Positions 52,350 through 60,634 of a DNA stretch of 64,000 nucleotides are shown one piece after another. Numbering within the stretch: the first letter of the stretch is position 1; every line of letters begins with the position of its first letter. The DNA lies in contig JBGQBN010000015.1 of assembly GCA_041494805.1 (NCBI GenBank), positions 1 to 64,000 on the forward strand, in the 5' to 3' direction. Made by a program: the position numbers and the translations under genes. The notes below the pieces were generated by a model that saw only the letters and a program-made list of their open reading frames with translations, had not been told where the DNA came from and searched no databases. This stretch comes from JBGQBN01 sp041494805. GTDB lineage: Bacteria > Acidobacteriota > Terriglobia > Terriglobales > Acidobacteriaceae.

Positions 52350-54266
52350 ATGGATCTCTCCGCCAAAATCCGTACTCTCCCCACCTCCGCCGGGGTCTAC
52401 CTCTATAAGAACGCCGAAGGTGAGGTCATCTACGTCGGCAAGGCCAACGACCTGCGCAGCCGCGTCTCCTCTTATTTCCGCGAGGGCCGATGGGAGGATG
52501 CCAAGACCGACACGCTCGTGCGCGAGGCGGTAGACGTTGATTACATCGTGGTCGCCAACGAGAAAGAAGCTCTGGCGCTTGAGAACCACCTCATCAAGCA
52601 GAAGCAGCCTCGCTTTAATATTCTGCTGCGCGACGACAAGACTTATCCCTACGTGAAGCTCACGCTGGGCGAGCGCTTTCCGCGCGTTTATGTCACCCGC
52701 CGTCTGCGCAAAGACGGCAGCGCCCACTACGGCCCCTACTTCCCTGCCAACCTGGCGTATCGCATTGTGGACCTGATCCACCGCCATTTCCTGGTGCCGT
52801 CCTGCAAGGTGGACCTCACGCGCTTTCATCCGCGCCCCTGCCTGCAGTACTACATCAAGCGTTGTCTCGGACCATGTGTGCAGGGATTGACCACTCCTGA
52901 GATCTACCAGGAAGCGGTTCGCGACGTGAAGCTGCTCCTCGAAGGCCGGCCGACCGACCTCTCCCGGTCGCTGCGTGGGCGCATGGAACAAGCTTCCGAA
53001 GCCGAGGAGTACGAGCGCGCGGCACAATATCGCAACCTGATCTCGACCGTCGAGCAGTTGCAGGAAAAGCAGCGCATCGCCGCTGTTGAGGGGGATGATG
53101 CCGACGTGTTCGGCTATCACTACGAAAATGGCCTGCTAGCGGTGAATCTGTTTCACATGCGGGGCGGGCGCGTGCTCGACCGGCGAGAGTTTTTCTGGGA
53201 CAAATTGCCGGAGTTCGCACCTCTCGACACCTCCCGTAGAGACGTAGCTCGCTACGTCTCGGGTGGAGGCACGCCCAGCGGAGACGTTGCAAGCAACGTC
53301 TCTACAGAAGTCCGGTTTGCTCCTGGGGAATTTTTCTCTGCTCTGCTCAAGCAGCTCTACATCGGCCAGCCTTATGTGCCGCGGAATATCTATGTCCCGG
53401 TCGAATTCGAAGACCACGAAATGTTGGAGGAGTTGCTCTCCGATCAACTCGCAGCCAGCGGCAGCCGCGCCACCCGCGTCAACATCCTGGTTCCGCAACG
53501 CGGCGATAAACGCTCGCTCCTCGATCTGGCCGGCAACAATGCCAAGCAGTCTTATGATCAGCGTTTTCGGGTGAGGAAGCCCAACTCCAAAACCATGCAG
53601 GAAGCGCTACAAGACGCGCTCGGCCTCCCCGAACTTCCGAGGCGAATCGAATGCTTCGACATTTCCCACATCCAGGGAACCGAGACCGTGGCCTCGATGG
53701 TGGTCTGGGAGGATGGCCAGATGAAGAAGTCCGACTACCGCAAGTTCATTATCCGCAGCGTGGATGGCGTGGACGACTTCGCCTCTATGCGCGAAGTGGT
53801 TACCCGCCGCTACCGACGTTTGCAAGAAGAAAAGAAGAAGATGCCCAGTTTGGTGTTGATTGACGGCGGCCTTGGCCAGCTGCATGCCGCCGCCGAAGCC
53901 CTCGAATCGATCGAGATCATCAATCAGCCGTTGGCTGCGATCGCCAAGCGCGAAGAAATCATCTATGTGTACGGCCAGGAGAACGAGCCCGTCGTCCTCG
54001 ACCACCACTCGCCGGTGCTGCACCTGGTGCAACTCATCCGTGACGAGGCGCACCGGTTCGCCATCACCTTTCATCGCAAGCGCCGCCAGATGCGCGACCG
54101 CTCTACCGAGCTGCACGATATTCCGGGTGTAGGCGCAAGCACTACCCGCCGACTGCTGGAACACTTCGGCAGCGTGCAGGCTGTGAAGCAGGCCGACGCT
54201 GCGGCGCTTTCATCGGTTGTCACCCGCTCCCAGGCCGAGGCAATCCTCGATCACTTTCGAAAGTAG
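52350..54266 (+). CDS. uvrC: Excinuclease ABC subunit C, with an in-frame palindromic insertion
   Basis: A 638-residue UvrC: GIY-YIG domain at residues 10-90 (AGVYLYKNAEGEVIYVGKANDLRSRV), Cys-rich region (FHPRPCLQYYIKRCLGPCVQG), UVR motif (RAAQYRNLISTVEQLQEK), the RNase H-like C-terminal nuclease domain (ECFDISHIQGTETVASMVVWEDG... LVLIDGGLGQL) and two helix-hairpin-helix motifs (DIPGVGASTTRRLLEHFGS). It makes both incisions in nucleotide excision repair. Residues about 296-319 are extra, coded by a palindrome-rich element (53236-53305). The longer upstream frame overlaps the antitoxin region and is not used; no strong ribosome binding site at ATG 52350. Confidence 0.95.
   Translation: MDLSAKIRTLPTSAGVYLYKNAEGEVIYVGKANDLRSRVSSYFREGRWEDAKTDTLVREAVDVDYIVVANEKEALALENHLIKQKQPRFNILLRDDKTYPYVKLTLGERFPRVYVTRRLRKDGSAHYGPYFPANLAYRIVDLIHRHFLVPSCKVDLTRFHPRPCLQYYIKRCLGPCVQGLTTPEIYQEAVRDVKLLLEGRPTDLSRSLRGRMEQASEAEEYERAAQYRNLISTVEQLQEKQRIAAVEGDDADVFGYHYENGLLAVNLFHMRGGRVLDRREFFWDKLPEFAPLDTSRRDVARYVSGGGTPSGDVASNVSTEVRFAPGEFFSALLKQLYIGQPYVPRNIYVPVEFEDHEMLEELLSDQLAASGSRATRVNILVPQRGDKRSLLDLAGNNAKQSYDQRFRVRKPNSKTMQEALQDALGLPELPRRIECFDISHIQGTETVASMVVWEDGQMKKSDYRKFIIRSVDGVDDFASMREVVTRRYRRLQEEKKKMPSLVLIDGGLGQLHAAAEALESIEIINQPLAAIAKREEIIYVYGQENEPVVLDHHSPVLHLVQLIRDEAHRFAITFHRKRRQMRDRSTELHDIPGVGASTTRRLLEHFGSVQAVKQADAAALSSVVTRSQAEAILDHFRK
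53236..53305. repeat. Nested palindromic element inside uvrC
   Basis: Two perfect 10-bp inverted repeats: GAGACGTAGC/GCTACGTCTC (53239-53248, 53251-53260) and GAGACGTTGC/GCAACGTCTC (53281-53290, 53293-53302). The outer ends GTAGAGAC...GTCTCTAC also match inverted. In frame and without stop codons, adding about 24 residues rich in Ser/Val/Gly. Confidence 0.85.
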
Positions 54267-54619
54267 AACCGAGATGCCACATGGCTGTGGGGATGGATTG
54301 GCCCCCGCCCGGCTGGCCGTCACTGCCTGCACGAATGGTCGCCTCTCTTAGCAATCTTTCCGGTTCCCGGGTCCACCTCTAAATTGAATTCTGTTCCGGT
54401 CCCTGGTACTTGCCGGTGCGGCGACGCGTTTTCGCTATTCCCAGAGCCGATTGCTACTGCGGTCGCGAGCGTCGTAAACCGGCAGATTTTTTCAGGCAGG
54501 TCACAGAGTCCTGTAAGTGACGGGGCGAAGCTTTTTCCTTGAATTTTTCCCTCCCCTTTTCTCTCAACAGTTTAGGGCGATGCTTCGAGAATTGAAGCGC
54601 ATCTGAGAAGTCTGCAAAC
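54267..54619 (+). promoter_or_regulatory. Leader/intergenic region of the exopolysaccharide cluster
   Basis: 353 bp after uvrC and before the polysaccharide genes. Around 54470-54545 the sequence could form a structured RNA: CGGT/ACCG pairing near 54457-54480, and GTCAC (54500-54504) with GTGAC (54517-54521), while CAGG (54493-54496) could pair with CCTG (54510-54513) in its loop, an H-type pseudoknot. No known riboswitch consensus was recognised and no -35/-10 pair is convincing. Confidence 0.3.
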
Positions 54620-57040
54620 TTGATCCCGAGAACACTTTCTAAAGTCATCGCCGTAGGCATGTCGCTGTGCATCTCTGTGTGTGCACAGAGCAATCTGGAC
54701 ATGTCCTCTGCCAGCCGGCAGCGGTGCAGGGACACGAACTGTATTGCTACCCCCACGAGTCCGGAAGCCAATCGAATGGAGGATACGCGGCCAGCGTCCT
54801 CCACCGACGGGCAACGCCGAGGAGTGGAAGAGCAACCATCTCAGCCAGACGAGAACCCCAGCCTGGATTCCGGCTCGCCCCAGATGCAGCCGGGAACCAA
54901 TCGTCCGAGCTGGAGCAGATTTCAGTCGCAACCTTTTCAGCATCCCCCTCTCCAAGAAGAAGAAACCGAGTTTCAGAAATTTGTGTACAGCTCCACCGGA
55001 CAACACCTTCCCCTGTATGGGCATGCGCTCTTCCGGAACGTGCCCAGTACGTTTGCGCCGCTTGACCAGATTCCGGTTCCGGCGGGCTACAGCGTGGGCC
55101 CGGGAGACGAACTGTTGATTCGCGTCTGGGGTCAAATCGAGCTCAATGCCCGCATCATGGTGGATCGCAATGGGCAGATTTACCTGCCAAAAATTGGCGC
55201 CATTGCTGTCGCCGGAGTGCGCTACGATCAGCTGAACCGCTATCTAACCAACGCCATCAGTCGGATCTTTAAGAATTTTGATCTCAATGTGAACCTCGGA
55301 CAGCTGCGCTCCATACAGATTTTTGTGGTGGGCCAGGCCTGCAGCCCCGGAACCTACACGGTCAGTTCGCTGAGCACCCTGGTGAATGCACTGTTTGCCG
55401 CGGGCGGCCCGGCCGCCGGGGGCTCGATGCGCCGCATCCAGCTCAAGCGCGAGAACGCCGTGGTCAGCGAGTTCGATTTCTACGATTTGCTGGTGAAGGG
55501 GGACAAGTCGAAAGACGCTGCCTTGTTGCCTGGCGATGTGATCTACATCCCCCCCGTCGGCCGGCTCGTGGCCGTGACCGCAGGAGTGAATTCCCCCGCC
55601 ATTTATGAAGTCCGTGAAGACACCACTGTTCGCCAGCAGATCGAAGTCGCCGGCGGTCTGAGCACTACCGCGGACGGCAGCCGCGCGCTGCTCGAGAGGA
55701 TCGACCAGCGCCGCAGTCGGCGGGTAGAGGAGTTCCCGCTGGATGACGGCGGGTTGTCCCGCCCTCTGCAAGACGGGGACGTTCTGCGTATCTTCGCCGT
55801 TTCCCCGCGCTTTGAAAACGCGGTCACGCTGCGTGGCAATGTGGCGCGGCCGGGCCGCTATCCCTGGCGCAGCGGCATGCGCATCCGCGACTTGCTTCCG
55901 GCGCGGGAGGCCATCATCACCCGTGACTACTGGATGCGCCAGAATGCGCTGGACCGCACGGCTCCGGGTTGGCCGGACAGCCCGCGGGGAAACCGCGATG
56001 AATTGCGGCCCAACGCAGCCGAGAATCCTGGCGACGCCAGCGCCCGGCCTGGGACTCCCAATGAAATCCGGCGGAACTCCGCGGAAATCAACTGGGACTA
56101 TGCCATGGTGCAGCGCCTGGATCCCGACGATCTCAGCTCACGGCTGCTGCCTTTTAACCTTGGTCATGCCATCGCCGATGCAGCGTCCCCCGACAATCTG
56201 CCGCTCGAAGCTGGCGATGTGATCACTATTTTTTCGCAAACCGATCTGGCCGTACCCTTTGAGAAGCGCACCAAAGTGGTCTGGATCGAAGGGGAGGTCA
56301 ACGCCCCGGGCGCGTATCGAGCCGGGCCGGGCGAGACTCTGCGGGACCTGGTGGCACGGGCCGGTGGACTGACCTCCCGCGCCTATCTTTTTGCCTCGGA
56401 TTTCCGCCGCGAATCCACCCGAGCGGAACAGCAAAAGCAGCTCGACAAAATGATCGACGAAATGGACAAAGAGCTGCGCTCGCGAACCATCGTCCTGGCC
56501 ACAAGAGCCAGTGAAGAGGACCGGTTGGCTGGCCAGGAGCAGATCGCAGCCCAACGCAGCCAGCTGGAGCGGCTGCGCCAGACCCAGGCCACCGGCCGCA
56601 TTGTCCTTGATCTCCAGCCCTCCGATGTCCAAGCCAGCGCTCTTCCTCTTATTCTGCGCCTGGAAGACGGGGACCGGTTGTTCATCCCCGACCGTCCGGC
56701 GACGGTCGAAGTGGCGGGCAACGTTTATAACCAGAGCTCTTTCATCTACAAGCCGGGCAAGAGCGTTCGCGACTATGTGGAAGAGGCCGGCGGAGGCACC
56801 CGTACTGCCGACCGCGGGCGGCTGTTTGTCATTCGCGCCGACGGCTCGGTCCTGAGCAAGCAGATGCACAAAAGCCTCTGGGCCGGCAACTTTGACTCGC
56901 TGCAGCTGAGGCCGGGAGATACGGTGGTAATGCCGGAGCGCATTCGGACCACCAGCGCGCTGCGCGAATTGCGTGACTGGTCGCAGGTATTCGCCCAATT
57001 TGCTTTGGGCGCCGCTGCCATTCGCGTGATCAGTCCCTAG
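54620..57040 (+). CDS. Large polysaccharide export protein with several SLBB domains (Wza-like)
   Basis: An 806-residue secreted protein: signal (MIPRTLSKVIAVGMSLCISV), a Pro/Gln/Ser-rich unstructured region to about residue 115, the Poly_export domain (YSVGPGDELLIRVWGQIELNARIMVDRNGQIYLPKIG), then at least three SLBB-like units (e.g. QIFVVGQACSPGTYTVSSLSTLVNALFAAGG, TKVVWIEGEVNAPGAYRAGPGETLRDLVARAGG, ATVEVAGNVYNQSSFIYKPGKSVRDYVEEAGG). It should form the outer-membrane/periplasmic export conduit. The start is TTG 54620; the ATG at 54659 lies inside the signal peptide and is unlikely. Wzz follows by 12 bp. Confidence 0.88.
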   Translation: MIPRTLSKVIAVGMSLCISVCAQSNLDMSSASRQRCRDTNCIATPTSPEANRMEDTRPASSTDGQRRGVEEQPSQPDENPSLDSGSPQMQPGTNRPSWSRFQSQPFQHPPLQEEETEFQKFVYSSTGQHLPLYGHALFRNVPSTFAPLDQIPVPAGYSVGPGDELLIRVWGQIELNARIMVDRNGQIYLPKIGAIAVAGVRYDQLNRYLTNAISRIFKNFDLNVNLGQLRSIQIFVVGQACSPGTYTVSSLSTLVNALFAAGGPAAGGSMRRIQLKRENAVVSEFDFYDLLVKGDKSKDAALLPGDVIYIPPVGRLVAVTAGVNSPAIYEVREDTTVRQQIEVAGGLSTTADGSRALLERIDQRRSRRVEEFPLDDGGLSRPLQDGDVLRIFAVSPRFENAVTLRGNVARPGRYPWRSGMRIRDLLPAREAIITRDYWMRQNALDRTAPGWPDSPRGNRDELRPNAAENPGDASARPGTPNEIRRNSAEINWDYAMVQRLDPDDLSSRLLPFNLGHAIADAASPDNLPLEAGDVITIFSQTDLAVPFEKRTKVVWIEGEVNAPGAYRAGPGETLRDLVARAGGLTSRAYLFASDFRRESTRAEQQKQLDKMIDEMDKELRSRTIVLATRASEEDRLAGQEQIAAQRSQLERLRQTQATGRIVLDLQPSDVQASALPLILRLEDGDRLFIPDRPATVEVAGNVYNQSSFIYKPGKSVRDYVEEAGGGTRTADRGRLFVIRADGSVLSKQMHKSLWAGNFDSLQLRPGDTVVMPERIRTTSALRELRDWSQVFAQFALGAAAIRVISP

Positions 57041-57052
57041 CCAGGCCTGCGC

Positions 57053-58324
57053 ATGAGGAACTCCGCCACTCCCGGCACCCTGTCGACAGAAAGCAATACT
57101 GAAATCAATGAAGGCCGCTGGATTATCGTCGCCGACACGCTGGATTCGCCCCAGCCCGCCCCCAAACGCCGGCTGGCGCGATGGCTGGACCTGTTCCTTC
57201 TGGCGGGCCAGCACAAACGCGGTATCTGCGCGATCACGGTGGCGACGACGGTTGTGTCCCTGGGAATTGCGTTCACCATGCCCGACAACTACATTGCCAC
57301 CACGCAACTGCTCCCCCCCCAGCAGAGCCAGTCCTCGGTGGCTGCGCTGCTCGGCCAATTCGGCGAACTGGCCAGCCTGGCCGGCAAAGATGTCAGCAAG
57401 ACCCCCAGCGCCATCTTCGTCAGCCTGCTGCGCAGCCGGACGATTGCAGACAGCCTGATCTCAAGTTTTGCCCTCATGCAGGTGTATCGCGCCCAGCGGC
57501 TGTCGCAATGCCGGGAACGGCTGGCGGCACGCACCACCGTTGAAGCCACTCGCGAAGGTGTGATCGTGATCGCGGTCAGCGATCGCAACCCGCGCCTGGC
57601 AGCCGAACTGGCCAACGCCTATGTCAGCGGGCTCATCGCCATGAATCAGAAGCTGGCGGTGGGGGAAGCGGCCCAGCGGCGGTTATTTTTTGAGAAACAG
57701 GTGCAGGCAGCGCGTGAGCAACTGGCGAGCGCGGAAAACGCCATGAAGAATACGCAGGAAACGACGGGCATGATCCAGCTCGACAGCCAGGCGAAAGCGT
57801 TCATCGAATCCACCGCCAACCTGCGCGCCCACATCGCCATTCAACAAGTGCAGGTGGAGCAGATGCGCACCTTCGCCACCGAGCAGAATCCTGACCTGGT
57901 ACGCAAGCAGGAAGAGCTCGCGTCCTTGCGCGCTGAACTCCGCCAACTGCAGCAGGAAGGGTTTACCGTGGGAGTCGAGACGCCGGGTTCCAAGCTTCCC
58001 GCCGCCGGCCTGGAATATGTGCGGCGTTTGCGCGAGGTGAAGTATTCCGAAGCCGTCTTCGAACTGTTGTCCAAGCATCTGGAGGCCGCAAGAATTGATG
58101 AGGCCCGGAACGGGGCCGCCATTCAAGTCATCGACCGCGCCGAGATTCCAGACCGCAAGAACGGACCCAATCGTCTTCTGATTGCGCTGCTGGGCTGGCT
58201 CGCGGGCTGCTCCGGCAGCCTGCTTTGGGTACTGGCCAACGATGTTCTAGCCCGCGCGAACTCCGACCCGGACACCCACGCACGCCTTGCCCGGCTGAAG
58301 AATACCTGGTTGCGCTTGGCCTGA
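57053..58324 (+). CDS. Wzz/GumC-type chain-length determinant protein
   Basis: A 423-residue inner-membrane protein with two membrane helices (residues 58-75 and about 380-400) and a long periplasmic helical region with coiled coils (about 190-320: QVQAAREQLASAENAMKNTQE...). MPDNYIATTQLLPPQQSQSSVAALLGQ after the first helix and a Pro-Asp-Arg-Lys-x-Gly-Pro-Asn segment before the second are Wzz hallmarks. It controls polymer length or couples polymerase to the export channel. No tyrosine-kinase domain is fused. Same strand and operon as the SLBB protein. Confidence 0.88.
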   Translation: MRNSATPGTLSTESNTEINEGRWIIVADTLDSPQPAPKRRLARWLDLFLLAGQHKRGICAITVATTVVSLGIAFTMPDNYIATTQLLPPQQSQSSVAALLGQFGELASLAGKDVSKTPSAIFVSLLRSRTIADSLISSFALMQVYRAQRLSQCRERLAARTTVEATREGVIVIAVSDRNPRLAAELANAYVSGLIAMNQKLAVGEAAQRRLFFEKQVQAAREQLASAENAMKNTQETTGMIQLDSQAKAFIESTANLRAHIAIQQVQVEQMRTFATEQNPDLVRKQEELASLRAELRQLQQEGFTVGVETPGSKLPAAGLEYVRRLREVKYSEAVFELLSKHLEAARIDEARNGAAIQVIDRAEIPDRKNGPNRLLIALLGWLAGCSGSLLWVLANDVLARANSDPDTHARLARLKNTWLRLA

Positions 58325-58333
58325 CCCATTCCC

Positions 58334-59134
58334 ATGCCAGAGCTTTTTATTGTCCCCAGCCCTGCCCCCTCGAGCCTGAGGCCTCCGGAAACGGTTCGGC
58401 TGCTCGGCCTCAACCTCAGCCGCATGACGTATCAGGAAACTATTCGCTGGCTGGACACGAACATCCTCAAGACGCCGGGCCAACGGGTTTGCGTTTTGTC
58501 GGCCAACGCCGATCAGACCGTCCGCTGTCATACCGAACCGGAGTTCCGGGAGATCTATGAGGAAGCCGGCCTGATTGTGCCTGACGGCATGCCGCTGGTC
58601 TGGGCCGCGCGCCTGTTGGGGAAACCACTTCCGGAGAGGGTCACGGGCATCGACTTGATGCATGGCCTGTGCGAACTGGCGGCGCGCAATGGGTACCCCT
58701 GTTTCCTGCTGGGGTCCCGCCCACCGGTGCTGACCGCAGCTATTCAGAATCTTCACGCCCGCTTCCCCGGACTGGCCATCTGCGGATCCCACTCCGGCTA
58801 CTTCCAAAATGACGACGTTGTCGTCAAAGCCATCAACGCCGCGCGGCCCGCGATCCTGTTCGTCGGAATGGGCTCACCGCGGCAGGAAGCCTGGCTCAAA
58901 CGCAACTTCAGCCTCCTGCGCTGCCAACTGGCTCTTCCCGTGGGTGGCGCCTTTGACGTGGTGGCGGGACGCTTGCGCCGCGCCCCGGTTGTCCTGCAAA
59001 AACTGGGGCTGGAATGGTTCTGGCGGATGCTGCACGAACCCCGGCGTCTATGGCGTCGCTACTTGCTGGACGACACCAAACTTGTCGCCATTTTTCTTAG
59101 GGAACTCCGCTCCCGGCGAGGTCCACGCACCTGA
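58334..59134 (+). CDS. WecG/TagA/CpsF-family glycosyltransferase
   Basis: A 266-residue GT26 enzyme: IVPDGMPLVWAARLLG, RVTGIDLMHGLCELAARNG, PAILFVGMGSPRQEAWLKRN, PVGGAFDVVAGR and the C-terminal GLEWFWRMLHEPRRLWRRYL, all typical. Family members add the second sugar (e.g. ManNAc or glucuronate) to a lipid-linked monosaccharide. Here it would act on the product of the next gene. 9 bp after wzz. Confidence 0.92.
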   Translation: MPELFIVPSPAPSSLRPPETVRLLGLNLSRMTYQETIRWLDTNILKTPGQRVCVLSANADQTVRCHTEPEFREIYEEAGLIVPDGMPLVWAARLLGKPLPERVTGIDLMHGLCELAARNGYPCFLLGSRPPVLTAAIQNLHARFPGLAICGSHSGYFQNDDVVVKAINAARPAILFVGMGSPRQEAWLKRNFSLLRCQLALPVGGAFDVVAGRLRRAPVVLQKLGLEWFWRMLHEPRRLWRRYLLDDTKLVAIFLRELRSRRGPRT

Positions 59135-59212
59135 CCTCCACTTTTCATTTTCTTCAACCCCTGAAACTTGGCCTCCGGAATCTGGGCCTCCAGCCTCACT
59201 GAGCTCACCCCT

Positions 59213-60604
59213 ATGCTGCGCGAAAAAGCCAAGCTATTCAGCCGCGCTCTCGCCCTGTTCGACATGGCTACGGTCGTGGTGGCATATCTGTGCACGCTCT
59301 ACGTGCTGCCTTCGCAAAACGGCATCCGGACTTTGCCCGTATCCAGCACTCTGCTTCTTTTTGCCGCGCCCGGCTTTTATACCGCCCTCTATGCCTTAGG
59401 AGCCTACCGGTCTTTCCGCCTGGGAGCGATCGCGTCCGAGGCTGGCTTGATCGCCAAGGCCGTTGCCGCCACCGGCGCCGGCCTGCTGGTCGTCTTGTGG
59501 CTCACACATGATCCCCAGCCCATGCGTTCGGCACTGACTTTGTTTCTGGCGGTGACGTTTCTCCTGGTGTTCCTGGGGCGGACGGGATTGAGAACCGGCC
59601 TGCGCATGGTGCGCAGCCGCGGCTATAACTTGCGTTACTACTTGGTGGTAGGAACCGGCGAGCGGGCCAGGGTCATGGTGGAAGAGTTGGAAAGCCAGGC
59701 GAATTGGGGAATCCGGATCATCGGACAAGTCGCCGCCTATGCCAATCAGGATGGGTTCGTTCCTCGCGAGAGACTTCTGGGCACGATGGCGGAGTTGGAG
59801 AGACTTCTCACCCAGCAAGTCATTGACGGTGTGTTTTTCGCCATCGAGGAACTGTCCCAGCCCGTCCTGCGCCAGGGCCTGGAATGCTGCCGGCGGCTAG
59901 GGATTCGGGCGTTTGTCGACCTGCATCTGTTCGAAGAGCCCAGCGGCTACTTAACCCTGGCGAACTTCTCCCAAAGCCCGTTGCTGGTCATCGGTGAAAC
60001 CCTGCTCGACGAACAGCATGCCTTCTTCAAGCGGCTGTTCGATCTGGGGACCGCCCTGTTTGCCCTGGTGGTCACAGCGCCGCTGATGGTGGCGATTGCC
60101 GCCCTGGTGAAAGCGAGCACGCCGGGTCCGGTGCTATTCCGGCAGGAGCGGGTGGGAATGAACGGTCGCCAGTTCACCATCGTCAAGTTTCGCACCATGG
60201 TGGCCGGCGCGGAAGAGCTTCGCGCCACCGTAGCAGCGCGCAATGAGATGCATGGCCCGGTATTCAAGATTCGCAACGACCCTCGCCTCACTCCGATCGG
60301 ACGCTACCTCCGGCAAGCCAGCCTGGACGAGCTTCCCCAGTTGTGGAACGTGTTGCGGGGCGAGATGAGCATGGTTGGACCCCGTCCGCCGCTGCCCCAT
60401 GAAGTGGCACAGTACCAGAGCTGGCAGCGGCGGCGGCTCAGCGTCCGTCCCGGCCTGACCTGCTTGTGGCAGGTGAGCGGCCGCAATCAACTCGACTTTG
60501 ACGCTTGGATGAAACTCGATCTCGAGTACATCGACAACTGGTCGTGGTGGCTCGACTTGAAGATTCTGGCGCGTACTCTACCCGCCATGGTGCGCGGCGA
60601 GTAG
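59213..60604 (+). CDS. Initiating undecaprenyl-phosphate sugar-phosphate transferase
   Basis: A 463-residue polyisoprenyl-phosphate hexose-1-phosphate transferase (WbaP/WcaJ type). Residues 10-130: four membrane helices. Residues 140-260: CoA-binding-like fold (YYLVVGTGERARVMVEEL). From about 280: catalytic domain with KRLFDLGTALFALVVTAPLM, PVLFRQERVGMNGRQFTIVKFRTM, GRYLRQASLDELPQLWNVLRGEMSMVGPRPP and LSVRPGLTCLWQVSGRN. It places the first sugar-phosphate on undecaprenyl phosphate. ATG 59213 is used; TTG 59168 is possible. Confidence 0.93.
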   Translation: MLREKAKLFSRALALFDMATVVVAYLCTLYVLPSQNGIRTLPVSSTLLLFAAPGFYTALYALGAYRSFRLGAIASEAGLIAKAVAATGAGLLVVLWLTHDPQPMRSALTLFLAVTFLLVFLGRTGLRTGLRMVRSRGYNLRYYLVVGTGERARVMVEELESQANWGIRIIGQVAAYANQDGFVPRERLLGTMAELERLLTQQVIDGVFFAIEELSQPVLRQGLECCRRLGIRAFVDLHLFEEPSGYLTLANFSQSPLLVIGETLLDEQHAFFKRLFDLGTALFALVVTAPLMVAIAALVKASTPGPVLFRQERVGMNGRQFTIVKFRTMVAGAEELRATVAARNEMHGPVFKIRNDPRLTPIGRYLRQASLDELPQLWNVLRGEMSMVGPRPPLPHEVAQYQSWQRRRLSVRPGLTCLWQVSGRNQLDFDAWMKLDLEYIDNWSWWLDLKILARTLPAMVRGE

Positions 60605-60634
60605 AGATGAGAGTGGGCGAGGAACTTAGAAATC

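Noticed and set aside
56138..57358. A 406-residue open frame on the minus strand opposite the SLBB export gene and the start of wzz
   Set aside because: It lies fully antisense to two well-supported genes, has no recognisable domain, and its composition is what a high-GC complement strand gives.
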